A stretch of DNA of 64,000 bases. It comes from Bin5 sp965204705. Lineage in GTDB: Bacteria > Chloroflexota > Anaerolineae > Caldilineales > Caldilineaceae. The translations under genes and the position numbers were made by a program. Each line of letters opens with the position of its first letter. Position 1 is the stretch's first letter. Under the pieces are notes generated by a model, which saw nothing but the letters and a program-made list of their open reading frames with translations, did not search any database and was not told where the DNA came from. Shown piece by piece: positions 35,390 to 45,024 of this stretch. The stretch is from assembly GCA_965204705.1 (NCBI GenBank), contig CBDBFE010000002.1, forward strand, positions 78,147-142,146, in the 5' to 3' direction.

Positions 35390-37881
35390 CATTTGGTTTG
35401 GACTGTTTGTTCCTTGAGTACGGCAGATTTTTCATGGGCACTGTTGCGGACGCGGTGCTTCTGCTGGTATTCAGCCAGGTAGTAGCTGCCAATGACGAAG
35501 GCAGCAGCGGCACTTTGTCCGCAAATTGTTTCCCAAGTTGGAAAGATGCCGAGCCAAAGACTAACCCAGTAGGGCAAGCTAAGGGAACCTACGGGTGAGA
35601 TCGGTACCCAACCAACGGCCTGCATTGTATGAATCGTATTGCCCACCATCACGAGCAGAACGCCGCCGATGAGAATGCCGGTGATCACCAACATCTTTTT
35701 GTAGGGCAGACGGGTCTGGAGCTGGAAGGTGAAGAAGCCGACAACGGCCGTTGCGAGGAGTCCGAGGGCGACACCTTGCATAACGATGGCCGGACCTGCG
35801 TCCAGAACGAGCGCCTGCAAAAAGAGCACCGTTTCGAAACCCTCCCGGTAGACACTGGTGAATCCCAGGGCGATAAAGCCAAGGGCCTGGGCCGACAGCA
35901 GACTTTCGGCCGCTCCTCCCAACAGTGTTTTTTTGCGCTGGTGGAATCCTGCCAGCCAGTCCTTCCAGTAGACTCGATGGAAGAACCAGTTGGTGATGAG
36001 GAGGAGGACGCCCACGGCGATCAAGGAAACGACGGCTTCAAGGCGCTCGCCGAAACTGCTGAAGGCGAGCATCAGTTTTTGGGCGATCCACCAGGTAATC
36101 ACAGTAGCAACTGTTGCCAGAATGACACCGACAAGCATTGAGCGCCGGAATGAGGCATAGGCGCCAACCATGCTGGCCATGAGAGCGGCGAGAATGACAA
36201 TGGCTTCCAGCCCTTCGCGGAAAACGATGACGGCGGAATTGGTAATGATTGCCAGGGGGGCGGCGCCACTGCCGAGAACGGTTTGGGCTTCGGCCAGCCC
36301 TTCGTCCAGAACGTCTCGTACTGCCGCGATCTCGGAAGGGGTGCGGCGTTGGGCCACTACCAGTGAGAGCCCCGGCTGCCCCTGGAAGCCGTGCCAGAAG
36401 AGTCCGTCGAGGCGCGCTACCAAGTCGGGTGAAAAGGCCATGAGCCGCAACTCCGGCCCAGCGTCGAAGAGGGCGTAGGCCTGGATGCGGCTGCTTTCGG
36501 CCAGCTCGTACTCGCCGCGTGCCACCTGCTGCTCCATTTCGTTTAACAGGGTTTCAACTACGTTAAAGATGCCCTCGCCACTGCTGTCGTGCACGGCATC
36601 GCCGAGTGTCTCTTCGGTGAGCGCCAGCGCTTCTTCCACTTGGGAGCGCACGAGCTTTCTTCCGTCGAGCTGTTCGAGGGCCGCTTTCATTTCCTGGAGA
36701 AGGACAGCGAGACGCTCGGCGGCGGCGGGGTCGGCGGCGGAGATGCGGGGGTAGAGCTCGGCCAGGAAGACTTCGGCCTGGTCACGGAAGGTGAGCGCCT
36801 CCAGGTACTCCGTTTCGATGGTGATCTGGCCGTTACGGACGCCGTCGCGATATTCGATGTAGACCAGGTCGATGAAGAGATAGAGCAGCTGACTACGGCG
36901 AGCGAACTCTTCGGGCGAGAGATCCACAGGCTGATAAGAAGCGACGAGGCCGCGCAGGTCGGAGACGATAGCGGCTGTCTGGGAAAGATTGCCGACAAGG
37001 ACCTGCTCATCAAGATTGCTCAGGGCTAGTTCGACGGCGACAGCAGCGGTTTCTCCCTCTTTCTCCGCAAAATCGTCACGCAGGATTGCAAAGTAGCCAT
37101 GTAGTTGGCCTGCCCATTCGGCGGAGCGCGTCGGGTATCCCTTTTTGGCTGCCTTTTCCAGGTTGTTCAACGCTTCCCGCAGGCGGAAAAAGTAGGTATC
37201 TCTGAGGTCATCGCCCACGACGGCGAGGGTAGTTGCCTGATTGGTCAGTCCGCCAAGGTAAGAGTTTATGGTTCGACGGGCCAAGTCATCGATCATGCTC
37301 ACTTTGGTGGCGCGACGGAATTCGCGCAGGCGCAGCCAGTCCGCTGCACCTGCACCATCTTCGGATTCAATGGAGGCGAGGGCGGCGGTTTGCGCCCCCC
37401 AGAGAAGGCCGGTCCAGAAGCGGCCGCGGGCGGCAGAGAGGGCGGGTCCGTCTTTGGCGAGGGCGGCCTGGAGCGCGTCGTCCAGGGATTCTTGAATCCA
37501 GGCGTCGGCGGCGGGCGCCAAGACGGCAAGAGATGACTGCAGATATTGGGAATAGACAAGGGCCGCGAATTCGATATTGGTGAGGGCTTGCGCGGCGAGT
37601 GTGTTCTTTGCTTCGTCTTTCTCAGCGCGCTCTGCCTCGTAGAGCGCCCGCTGGGCGTCAAAAGTAGAACTGCGAAGTTGCTCAGCCACCTGCCACAGCT
37701 GGGGCTCGGCGCTCTCCTGCTCGGCCTGAGCGAGGGCGGTGTTGAAGTTTGTTTTGGGCCCCGGTTGCGCGTGCGTGGTCTCCGCCATCAGGAATGCACT
37801 GCCCACAACTGTTGCAAGGCAGATCAGACAGAGGAGAGCGCGGTGTCCCTGCTTGACCAGCGGCCCGCCAGAGCTATTCAC
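35389..37881 (-). CDS. efeU: Ftr1/EfeU-type iron permease with long extracytoplasmic domain
   Basis: The 830-residue protein begins with a signal-like hydrophobic segment, has about 500 residues of helical, imelysin-like soluble domain, and then a seven-helix Ftr1 permease. Both ferric-iron motifs are present: REGLE at 555-559 and REGFE at 679-683. The fused form corresponds to the FtrA/EfeU proteins with a built-in periplasmic part. It imports Fe3+ after oxidation. It is followed upstream on the same strand by an imelysin/EfeO-like lipoprotein, 95 bases apart, so the two form an Efe-type uptake system. EfeB is not present, but a multicopper oxidase lies at 51742. Confidence 0.9.
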   Translation of the reverse strand: MNSSGGPLVKQGHRALLCLICLATVVGSAFLMAETTHAQPGPKTNFNTALAQAEQESAEPQLWQVAEQLRSSTFDAQRALYEAERAEKDEAKNTLAAQALTNIEFAALVYSQYLQSSLAVLAPAADAWIQESLDDALQAALAKDGPALSAARGRFWTGLLWGAQTAALASIESEDGAGAADWLRLREFRRATKVSMIDDLARRTINSYLGGLTNQATTLAVVGDDLRDTYFFRLREALNNLEKAAKKGYPTRSAEWAGQLHGYFAILRDDFAEKEGETAAVAVELALSNLDEQVLVGNLSQTAAIVSDLRGLVASYQPVDLSPEEFARRSQLLYLFIDLVYIEYRDGVRNGQITIETEYLEALTFRDQAEVFLAELYPRISAADPAAAERLAVLLQEMKAALEQLDGRKLVRSQVEEALALTEETLGDAVHDSSGEGIFNVVETLLNEMEQQVARGEYELAESSRIQAYALFDAGPELRLMAFSPDLVARLDGLFWHGFQGQPGLSLVVAQRRTPSEIAAVRDVLDEGLAEAQTVLGSGAAPLAIITNSAVIVFREGLEAIVILAALMASMVGAYASFRRSMLVGVILATVATVITWWIAQKLMLAFSSFGERLEAVVSLIAVGVLLLITNWFFHRVYWKDWLAGFHQRKKTLLGGAAESLLSAQALGFIALGFTSVYREGFETVLFLQALVLDAGPAIVMQGVALGLLATAVVGFFTFQLQTRLPYKKMLVITGILIGGVLLVMVGNTIHTMQAVGWVPISPVGSLSLPYWVSLWLGIFPTWETICGQSAAAAFVIGSYYLAEYQQKHRVRNSAHEKSAVLKEQTVQTK

Positions 37882-37976
37882 GGCTTTGGACCCTCACAGA
37901 AGTTGCTCCAGGCCTTTTCGCCAGGTTTGTCGAGTCGCTGCGCCCGCGCAAACGAAGGGCGCAGCGACTTTACAGG

Positions 37977-39131
37977 TCAGGCCAGATCGAGGACGACATT
38001 CAGATCAGAAGCGGCCTGTGCTACCAAGGCGGCAAGGGCGGTTGCCAAGTCCTGTGCCTCGGTACCGAAAAGGTCGGCCTCTTCGGGGCTGAACTGCACG
38101 CCTTCCTGTTCCTGGGCGAAGAGATCGTCAACGTATGTGATCAGGGTGTCGAAGTCGGTTCGGATCTGCTCATGAAGCTGAACGTCGCTATCGGACACCA
38201 GAGGCGAAATATTGTCGTAGGTGAAACTCAGTCCGGCAAGGATTCCTTTGATGTCGTGTAGCCGGCTTACGGCGATAAAGCTTTCTTGCGCGCTGTCAGT
38301 GCCGGAAACGAAGACGGATTCCTTCCACTGTCCGAAATACTCGTTCATGGTGGGGATCATGGTAACGAGAGCGGTCAGAGCGTCGTCAAGCGTCGGTTCC
38401 CAGGCTTCGATGGCGCCCTGCATTTCGATAGTGGCGTCGTTCAGTCCCCGGGTAGCGCCGAGGAGCATGTTGGCTTCAGGCAAAGCTTCGCCTACGCTGA
38501 TCGCGCCGTCGCTATCCATATCGACCTTGAGACCGGTGAATTCGGGATTCGTTCCCCAAAGCGTGGGTTCCAGAAGATTGTGGAAGAAATTACCAGGGGA
38601 CTCATATACCCGGCCATCGGGCAGCTCGAGGGTCCATACCAAGGCCTCTTCAGGATCTTCAGATCCAGGGGGGCCGGCGTCTATCCAGACATCGTAGTGG
38701 GCCAGCGAAGGAACGCCTGCCACGATGCCCTCATCAAGTTCATAGTAGGTGCTGGCGTCGAGCCACAGATCTCGCGCCTGGTGGACAAGGGCTCTTATTT
38801 CATCCTGGTTATCGGCCCATAGCTGTTCGTATGGGTCGGCATCGGGATTCGCTTCGAGCGCCTCCTGAACGAGATCGTAGTATTGCTGCGCTACGTCAGC
38901 CAGGCTGGCGGTGGCGTTCTGCATCAGTTCCGCATTCTCCAAGGCGTACACCTTGACGGCATTCAGGTCCACTGCCGGAGCGGAATTCATGGATTCGCCC
39001 GAGCTTTGTGGGGCAGCTGGAACTGTCTGCACGACGCAGGCGGAAGACGCCAGCATCAGCCCAATACAGAGGAGCGATGTGAGATGCGCTCTTACGCGTG
39101 AGAGGCGGGGCGAGAGAGTTCGATGAAGCAT
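37977..39131 (-). CDS. Imelysin/EfeO-like iron-uptake lipoprotein
   Basis: This 384-residue protein has a signal peptide with lipobox ASSAC (Cys32). The mature part is helical and acidic; NFFHNLLEPTLWGTNPEF and LHDIKGILAGLSFTYDNISP are imelysin-like blocks with potential metal ligands. Imelysin and EfeO proteins bind iron in the periplasm and hand it to an Ftr1 permease, and the efeU gene is directly downstream. A DxDxDG loop (DMDSDGAISVGE) suggests an added calcium site. Exact metal specificity is inferred. Confidence 0.8.
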   Translation of the reverse strand: MLHRTLSPRLSRVRAHLTSLLCIGLMLASSACVVQTVPAAPQSSGESMNSAPAVDLNAVKVYALENAELMQNATASLADVAQQYYDLVQEALEANPDADPYEQLWADNQDEIRALVHQARDLWLDASTYYELDEGIVAGVPSLAHYDVWIDAGPPGSEDPEEALVWTLELPDGRVYESPGNFFHNLLEPTLWGTNPEFTGLKVDMDSDGAISVGEALPEANMLLGATRGLNDATIEMQGAIEAWEPTLDDALTALVTMIPTMNEYFGQWKESVFVSGTDSAQESFIAVSRLHDIKGILAGLSFTYDNISPLVSDSDVQLHEQIRTDFDTLITYVDDLFAQEQEGVQFSPEEADLFGTEAQDLATALAALVAQAASDLNVVLDLA

Positions 39132-39290
39132 TTGAGTGTGGTCTCCTGTATGGATTCGAAAAAGATTCCTTTAACTGCGGCCAGCGGCTGACATGCTCGA
39201 TCGACAGACTTCGGTCAACTGAACAGGGCGGACGCCGACAGTTCACGGTGAAGTGACATACGACTGAACTGGCGCCCATTCCAGCTGACA

Positions 39291-39440
39291 TTGGCCCCGC
39301 TCAAGGGGAATGCTATACTGGAGACCGGTCCAGCAAGACACAATAGTGACGGCTGCGGCAACAGCGGTCACACATTCATTGATTCGGGTTGGATCACCCC
39401 ATAGAGGTCGGCCCCCACTGGGGGCCGACCTCTTTTTCTT
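39291..39440 (+). ncRNA. Candidate small RNA 2 upstream of the imelysin gene
   Basis: TTGGCC (39291-39296), a 17-base spacer and TATACT (39314-39319) form a good promoter-like pair on the plus strand. About 85 bases further is a very strong terminator (39403-39440). The predicted transcript, about 110 nt from near 39326, contains no gene and lies between the imelysin gene and a small membrane protein gene, both on the opposite strand. Confidence 0.5.
39403..39440 (+). terminator. Strong intrinsic terminator
   Basis: A perfect 14-base stem (AGAGGTCGGCCCCC at 39403-39416, complement at 39420-39433) with a three-base loop is followed by TCTTTTTCTT. The T tract is only on the plus strand, so it ends a plus-strand transcript, not the minus-strand genes around it. 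Confidence 0.85.
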
Positions 39441-39660
39441 ACCCAGTAGCTAAACGTTTATCCAGTTGTCGACTGAGGTCGTTTCGCGGGCGGTGGACGG
39501 CGCGGTTGGGCGCCAAGCGCAACTGATTCCTTCTGGATGCTTCATCCTTATCGCGTTTGTCGTCGAAGCGACGAGCAGCGCGGAGGCTTATCAGCAAAAT
39601 CGTGACTACCGCGAGCAGACCCAGCAAGAGGACAAGCTGCAGAAATTCAACAATCTCCAC
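39439..39660 (-). CDS. Small membrane-anchored protein (73 aa)
   Basis: A GTG start (39658-39660) opens a 73-codon frame with one N-terminal membrane helix (EFLQLVLLLGLLAVVTILLI) and a very basic cytoplasmic tail (SLRAARRFDDKRDKDEASRR). It is on the same strand as, and 300 bases upstream of, the imelysin gene. Single-helix proteins of this kind are hard to assign; coding is supported by the clear hydrophobic-then-basic pattern. Confidence 0.45.
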   Translation of the reverse strand: MEIVEFLQLVLLLGLLAVVTILLISLRAARRFDDKRDKDEASRRNQLRLAPNRAVHRPRNDLSRQLDKRLATG

Positions 39661-39829
39661 TTAAGTTCCCTGAATCGCTGTTTTGACAGACAGAGGGCGA
39701 GCGACAATGAGGAATAGTATAGCACCACAGTTCAAGGTGTTGGGGCGGGATTTCGGCGAGATCTGTCGCTGCAGGGGTGAAGGGAAACGCGCAGATAAGG
39801 TTAACTTTCGATTTAACCTAGATTAACTG
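39661..39829. other. Short intergenic region
   Basis: Nothing recognised. Confidence 0.3.
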
Positions 39830-40010
39830 ATGGTCACAATCGACTCCAACGGCTGTATTGGCCTGTCCCTGGGTCGTTGCACGGCCGGTTTTCTGTTCGT
39901 GAGCGCCGGCGAAGCGCTGGCAAATGCGACAAGTTGTCGTTTTTGCGGGTGTTTCTGTCGATACCGAATGAACCGCTGGGCGGTGCAAACGGGTATGCCA
40001 CGCCTCGGGG
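39830..40010. repeat. Partial copy of the 550-bp dispersed repeat
   Basis: The right half of the repeat is present from GGTCACAATCGACTCCAACG (39832-39851) to AAATGCGACAAGTTGTCG and the GCGGTGCAAACGGGTATG block; the left half is absent. It is directly followed by CGCGGAGG-type short repeats. Confidence 0.7.
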
Positions 40011-40019
40011 CGGGAAGAA

Positions 40020-40484
40020 CTGCGCTTTGTCCGCGGAGGACACCTTTTTGTCCCCGGATAGACACGGAGAACCCTCTTTTGTCCGCGAAGTCACGCAAAG
40101 GGCGTGTTGGATTTTCACTGCGCAGCTGAGCAACCGATCGCGGATCAATTGCGCTTTGCCCGCGTAAGTCACTGTTCAACCGAAGGTGAAGGAGGCCTAG
40201 TCAGCGGCCGCGCCAAGAGCGGCTGCCGTTCCCCGCGTTGTGAAGTTCGCTCCTAGCCATAGTTTGTCAGCTCGATTGCCTTTGTCCAGGTGCGCCCATT
40301 GTTGGTGGTAGAATTCTCGGTACTCCTCTTCGTGTTTGCGCCTGTTGTTTTCCTCCTCCTTCTTTCGCTCGGCGTGCGCCGCTCTTTGCTCTTTCTGCCA
40401 GCACTCTTTGCACACTTCCCGGCCGGATGCCCATTTCTCAGCCGGGATGGCGTGGCCGCACGGGCACAAGTATGGTGAGCTCCA
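40020..40484. repeat. Segmental duplication, copy 2
   Basis: Counterpart of 20560-20985. It runs from short CGCGGAGG units through TTGCGCTTTGCCCGCGTAA into the 3' third of the winged-helix gene and ends at about 40470, where an IS-end-like motif (CCAATCAATGGACCATGAAA, 40482-40501) begins. Confidence 0.8.
40197..40484 (-). pseudogene. C-terminal fragment of the winged-helix protein
   Basis: The minus-strand frame reads YLCPCGHAIPAEKWASGREV and then CKECWQKEQRAAHAERKKEE to the same ending (GTAAALGAAAD) as the protein at 20692-21738, over about 90 residues. The DNA-binding N-terminus is absent; upstream lies an IS-end-like motif. A short ORF with an ATG at 40520 reads through the junction but is unlikely to be meaningful. 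Confidence 0.8.
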
Positions 40485-40680
40485 ATCAATGGACCATGAA
40501 ACGGAAAAAATAATGTGCATCCAGGCGGATGCGGCCGGCTTTGATCAGGGCGCGTTGTGCCGTTGGCGGCTTCTTGGGACCTACTTCACGTGGGAAATCG
40601 TCAGCAAAAGCGACAACTTGTCGTTCTTGACAGTGTGACGAGCACCCTTGCGGCCAAGGAGGCAGAGTCGAGTTGGTGGT

Positions 40681-43600
40681 CTAGGCCGCCACCTCGGCAT
40701 CTGTATCGCCGGCGGCGAGGGCGTTGTAGTAGGCGAGGACCATGTCTTTGGTGCGGTAGGTGCCGAAGGCGGCTTTGTCGTGGCGGCGGACGATGGGGAA
40801 GGTGTCGAGGATGTAGGCGGCGTCTGCGCGGGAGAGGCCGTAGAGGTGGAAGTAGAGGGCGTCGAGGCGGGCGCGCAGGTGGCGGCGTTCTTCTTCGTTC
40901 CAGATGAAGGGCGGGCCGTCGTAGCCGAGGTCGCGGGCGAAGGGGGCCATGTCGTGGGCGGTGTAGGTGAGGCGGAGGACGTGGTGGCGGATGAGGTCGC
41001 GGGCGGTGGTCTGGCCGAAAGGGCGGTCGTAGTCGGCGGGGGCGATGACGGGGAGTTGCTCGACGATGTAAAGGTTTAGTGTTTGGCCGTGAACTTTCTG
41101 TCTGGCGACGAAATCGAACGCCATGCAGTTAAAATTGGCCACAAGAAGCGCGGCACAATTCTCATACCTCGCCGCTTCTTCATCAACATCACCTTCAACT
41201 GGAAGAAAGATAGGTGTCTTGTTTCCGAAAGCTGCTCTGGGAAACAGAGAAGCTATCATCGTTCGATGGTTAGTCGAGGCGGTGATCTCTTTGAATCCTA
41301 GTGCCCATGACAGTGGCCAATGCCAGTCGAACGATTCAGTTCCTACCCAAAACTGGGGATCGGGTACCCATTTAGGGTTGGAGTGCTCATCAATAGTTGT
41401 GATGCGCGGCTGAGCAGGCCGGTTGAGATTCTCCGGATTCACTTCGACGCTGGCGGCGCGGTGGTCAAAAGCTTGCACCATCTTCCCCTCGTAAAGCGGC
41501 AGACATAGTTCCTCTCCTTTCTTCCAGCGATTGCCTTGCACGGGATAGAAACCGTCGGCTTCAAGCTGGGCGGCGGTGCGGAAACGATGGGAGTCGTTGG
41601 TCATGTCGAACATGCGGACGTAACGCACTGGCCAGGCACGGATTTCCTCTTCACCAGAATGGTCGACGAGGACGGGGTGGTGTTCGTAGATGCGGCGGGT
41701 GATGTCGGCGTCGCGGCGGGTGCGGAAGACGGGGGCGGTGCCGGTGTTGGGGTTGACGCGGGCGAAGTCGGCGGGGGCGAGGGGGAAACAGCGGTCAGGG
41801 TCGTCGATGGCGGCGGTGTCGTGGAGGAAGAAGGCGCAGTCGGTCTGGGCGAAGCGGCGCTCCTCGCTGCCGAAGATGAGGGCGCAGAATTTGAATGAGG
41901 CGTGAACGTCGGGGAAGAAGATCTTGCGGTTCTCGAAGTCGAAGAGGCTGCCGACACGGCCGCTGGTGGATACGGATTTGAAGAAGCGGGCGGCGGTCTT
42001 GTCGGCGTAGATGCCGGAGGGGGTGAGCAGGCCGACGATGCCGTCCGGTTTGGCGAGGCGCATGGCGCGTTCGACGAAGAGGGAGTAGAGGTTGATGTCG
42101 CCGCCGCCGAGCAGGGGGTAGTGGCCGGAGGCGCGGATGAGCTGGCCGAGGCGGTCGGCGCGCAGCTTGGCGGCATCGAATTCGGCGGCGAGCGGGTCGC
42201 CTTCGTCGCGCAGCTGCTTGATGCCGCGGCGGCGGGCGGCGGCGGTGGGGGCAAGGGCCAGGTCAGGAGAGCGGGTGGCGAACCATTCGACCTCCTGCAG
42301 CTTGATGCGGTCCCAGGGGGGGTTACCGATGATGGCGTCGAAACCGCCGGCGGGCTGGTCGTCCTGCCAGCGGCGCCAGACGCCGGGGAAGGCGGCTTCC
42401 CAGTGGAGGAAGTTTTCGCGGTCGGCGATCTCGGCGGCGTCGCGCCAGATTTGGGTGAAGTCGGGCCAGGTGGTGTGCTGGCGGACGGGGTCGACGGGAT
42501 CGACGCTGTCGGGGCCGTTGGACAGGAGTGAAAAGGCTTTTTCTTCCTGCGAGATGATTACGGCCTGGAGCGGGGCTTCGAATTCGGCGCGCTGCCTCTT
42601 TTTCATGCCGGCGGCGAGCCAGTTGACGCCGCAAAGTGTGTTGAGCAGGCCGCGCAGGGGCGACGTCGTCTTTTCGACATCTTGAAACAGCGCGGCCGAT
42701 GCCTCGACTTCTGCAATGTACGCGTCGGACATTTCTTCGATCTGTCGCATGTTCCCGGCTGAGTTTTCGGCGGCCTGGATGGCGCTGACGGAAGTGAAAC
42801 CTCCCAGCCGGGAGAGCGCCTGGGTGGCGTCGTGGACGCGCAGGCCGACGAGCGAGTCGCCGCAGCGCAGGTGGTGGTCGAGGAAGGAGAGGGGCGCGCC
42901 GACGGTGAAGCTGTGCAGCCAGAGGGAGACCTTGGCCAGCTCGACGGTGAGCGGATTCTTGTCGACGCCGTAGATGCAGCGTTTGAGGACCATGCGGCGG
43001 ATGATGGCCTGGTCGGTGAGCTGCGCCTCGTCGATGATCCAGTTGGCGGTGTTTGCCCGCGTCGAAATGTCCTCTTTGATGGCAGCAACGCGTTCAACCA
43101 AAGGCGATGTGTAGACGTCCTCGAGCCAGGGCGCGGCGGTGGGCGCGTATTCGACGAGGTCGGCGATGGCGTCGGAGAGGAAGTCGACGGCGGTGACGAG
43201 GAAATGGCCGCTGCCCATGGCGGGGTCGAGCAGTTTGAGGTTGAGCGCGGCCTCGGCGGGGTCAAGAGGGCGGAGGTCGGCGACGCGGTCGGTTTTGGGG
43301 CGGGTGTCGCTCTGCAGGGCGGCGGCTTTGGCGTGGAAGGCGGCCTTGCGTTCCTCCAGCAGGGGTGTGAGGGTGCGCTCGACGATGAGGTCGACGAGGG
43401 GCTGGGGCGTGTAGAAGCTGCCGCTGTCCTTGCGGGCGTAGCTGTTGGGACGGACGACGATGCGGCCGTCGGGGGTGCGGGCGGGTTCGCGCTCCAGCAG
43501 GCGCTCGTAGATGGAGCCGAGTTGCTGGACGGTCATGTCGCGGTAGTTGACGAAGCGGGGGCCGGATTCGCCCTCGGTGCGGCTGAGGTTGTGGATGATG

Positions 43601-44721
43601 GGGGCGAGGACGGCGTCGGAGAGGCGCACCCGTTCGAGGATGGGCGCGGCCTGTTGGGCGAAGAGGCCGCCGTTGTAGGGCGGCAGGCCGATGGTGGGGT
43701 CGCCCTGGTCGACCTGGCGGCAGAGCGTGCCGATGTGGTCGTAGTAGCGGCTGGCGAAGCCGGAGAAGGTGTCGCCAGCCGCTATGCGTTTATCGATGTC
43801 GTCGCGGACGGATTTACGCAGGCCGTAGTCGTCGTAGCGGTCGTCGTTGACGGGCAGCAGGTCGCGGTCCTCGGCGTAGAGGAGGAAGAGCAGGCGGTAG
43901 AGGAAGATGAGGGCGGCCTGGCGGACGTCCTCCAGCTCTGCGCCGCTCCTATCGGCGAGGGCGCGGATGAGGGCGGGATAGACTTTGTCGAAGACGGTGC
44001 CGGAGAGGTCGCTGGCGACCTGTTCTTCGTAGCGGCGGCCTTCGGCGATGGCGTCTTCGAGGAAGCTGGTCTGGGCGCCGTGCTGGGGGCTGAAGGCGGG
44101 GCGGCCGAAGAGGAGGCGGAAGGCGCGGAGTCCGTCGCCAGCCTGGAGAGCGTCTTCGAGGTCGACTTCGTAGTAGCCGCTGGCGCGGGGAAGGGCGCGG
44201 CGGTCGTAGAGGCGCCAGATGCGGCCGTTGGTGAGGATGCCCCAGCGGATGCGTCCGTCGGAGCTGATGTCGGCGGCGGCCAGGTAGCGGAGGAGCTGGG
44301 CGTGCGGCGAGCTGGTCGGGCCGCGGTCGTCGCGGTCGCGGTCGTCGAGGGAGAGTCCGAAGCGCTTGCTTTCGGAGACGGCGAGGGCGTCGGGGTAGCG
44401 GTTGGGGCCGGGTTTGGCGGCGGCGCGGGCCTTGGAGGCGGCGTCGGCGAAGAGGAGGTGGTCGGGGATGTCTTCGTTGCGGTCGCTGCCCTGCTGGGGC
44501 AGGTATTCGGCCCAGCCGAGGAGGTCGAAGAGGGGGCGGATGAGCTCCTGCTCGGTGGCGGCCTCGTTGATGGTGTGGAAGGTTGCGGCGTTCTTGAGGA
44601 GGGCTTGGGCGTGGGCGCGGAAGGATTCGAAGTCGGCGGGTTGGGAGAGGGATTCCTGCCAGGCGTGGGTGCGGAGGATGCCTTCTTCGAGAAAGTAGTT
44701 GGTGAAAAGCTGGCCGGGCAT
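40681..44721 (-). CDS. Type IIG restriction-modification enzyme
   Basis: This 1346-residue single-chain protein combines nuclease and methyltransferase. The N-terminal region has a PD-(D/E)XK pattern (Pro86-Asp87, Glu117-x-Lys119 in AVSESKRFG). The methyltransferase core has SGSFYTP (433-439), motif I LDPAMGSGHFLV (498-509) and the N6-adenine motif NPPW in FDAIIGNPPWDRIKL (about residue 805). The C-terminal third is the target-recognition part with a TaqI-like specificity region. It would both cut and methylate its site. Being single-gene, it needs no partner. The 5' end and upstream region are duplicated as a fragment at 47619-47930; C-terminal fragments lie at 25866 and 30178. Confidence 0.85.
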   Translation of the reverse strand: MPGQLFTNYFLEEGILRTHAWQESLSQPADFESFRAHAQALLKNAATFHTINEAATEQELIRPLFDLLGWAEYLPQQGSDRNEDIPDHLLFADAASKARAAAKPGPNRYPDALAVSESKRFGLSLDDRDRDDRGPTSSPHAQLLRYLAAADISSDGRIRWGILTNGRIWRLYDRRALPRASGYYEVDLEDALQAGDGLRAFRLLFGRPAFSPQHGAQTSFLEDAIAEGRRYEEQVASDLSGTVFDKVYPALIRALADRSGAELEDVRQAALIFLYRLLFLLYAEDRDLLPVNDDRYDDYGLRKSVRDDIDKRIAAGDTFSGFASRYYDHIGTLCRQVDQGDPTIGLPPYNGGLFAQQAAPILERVRLSDAVLAPIIHNLSRTEGESGPRFVNYRDMTVQQLGSIYERLLEREPARTPDGRIVVRPNSYARKDSGSFYTPQPLVDLIVERTLTPLLEERKAAFHAKAAALQSDTRPKTDRVADLRPLDPAEAALNLKLLDPAMGSGHFLVTAVDFLSDAIADLVEYAPTAAPWLEDVYTSPLVERVAAIKEDISTRANTANWIIDEAQLTDQAIIRRMVLKRCIYGVDKNPLTVELAKVSLWLHSFTVGAPLSFLDHHLRCGDSLVGLRVHDATQALSRLGGFTSVSAIQAAENSAGNMRQIEEMSDAYIAEVEASAALFQDVEKTTSPLRGLLNTLCGVNWLAAGMKKRQRAEFEAPLQAVIISQEEKAFSLLSNGPDSVDPVDPVRQHTTWPDFTQIWRDAAEIADRENFLHWEAAFPGVWRRWQDDQPAGGFDAIIGNPPWDRIKLQEVEWFATRSPDLALAPTAAARRRGIKQLRDEGDPLAAEFDAAKLRADRLGQLIRASGHYPLLGGGDINLYSLFVERAMRLAKPDGIVGLLTPSGIYADKTAARFFKSVSTSGRVGSLFDFENRKIFFPDVHASFKFCALIFGSEERRFAQTDCAFFLHDTAAIDDPDRCFPLAPADFARVNPNTGTAPVFRTRRDADITRRIYEHHPVLVDHSGEEEIRAWPVRYVRMFDMTNDSHRFRTAAQLEADGFYPVQGNRWKKGEELCLPLYEGKMVQAFDHRAASVEVNPENLNRPAQPRITTIDEHSNPKWVPDPQFWVGTESFDWHWPLSWALGFKEITASTNHRTMIASLFPRAAFGNKTPIFLPVEGDVDEEAARYENCAALLVANFNCMAFDFVARQKVHGQTLNLYIVEQLPVIAPADYDRPFGQTTARDLIRHHVLRLTYTAHDMAPFARDLGYDGPPFIWNEEERRHLRARLDALYFHLYGLSRADAAYILDTFPIVRRHDKAAFGTYRTKDMVLAYYNALAAGDTDAEVAA

Positions 44722-44790
44722 AGGTCGCGGTTTGTGGGGGGTGGGTTGGGATTTTGGGGTAGTGTACCCGCGCCGCGGCCGCTATGCCAG
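44722..44790. repeat. Upstream block shared with 47856 and 50826, copy 1
   Basis: The block GTTTGTGGGGGGTGGGTTGG followed by TTTTGGGGTAGTGTA (44733-44767) precedes the type IIG gene. Very similar blocks precede the type IIG fragment (47868-47899) and the solute-binding protein (50838-50872). On the minus strand each lies 15-80 bases upstream of a gene start, so it may hold a shared promoter. Confidence 0.6.
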
Positions 44791-45024
44791 TTCAGGGCGT
44801 AATGGATTCCCGGATCGCGGCTCTCCCGCTACTTGCTCTGTGGCTGTTTCAGGATGTGCGGCGGCCGTGGTATTCGTCCCTTTGAGTCACGCCCGGGTAT
44901 GGCACCCTGGGCTTTCGCTCTGGCAAGGCCTGCTGGAACGGACCGGCTGCTGTGAGAGGCGGGGTGTCTATAGGGACCTAAAGCCGCGAAAGAATCGCTG
45001 AGAACGGCTTTCAGAGGGCCGGTT
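44791..45024. other. Intergenic region, nothing recognised
   Basis: No gene and no strong structure were seen between the type IIG promoter region and the Excalibur protein stop codon. Confidence 0.35.

Noticed and set aside
39403..39440. Terminator for the small minus-strand membrane gene
   Set aside because: On the minus strand the stem is followed by TATGGGG and not by a T run, so it serves a plus-strand transcript.
42832..44802. Plus-strand open frame of 656 codons rich in Gly, Ala, Val and Glu
   Set aside because: It is the complement of the type IIG gene; composition is artificial and no domain is visible.
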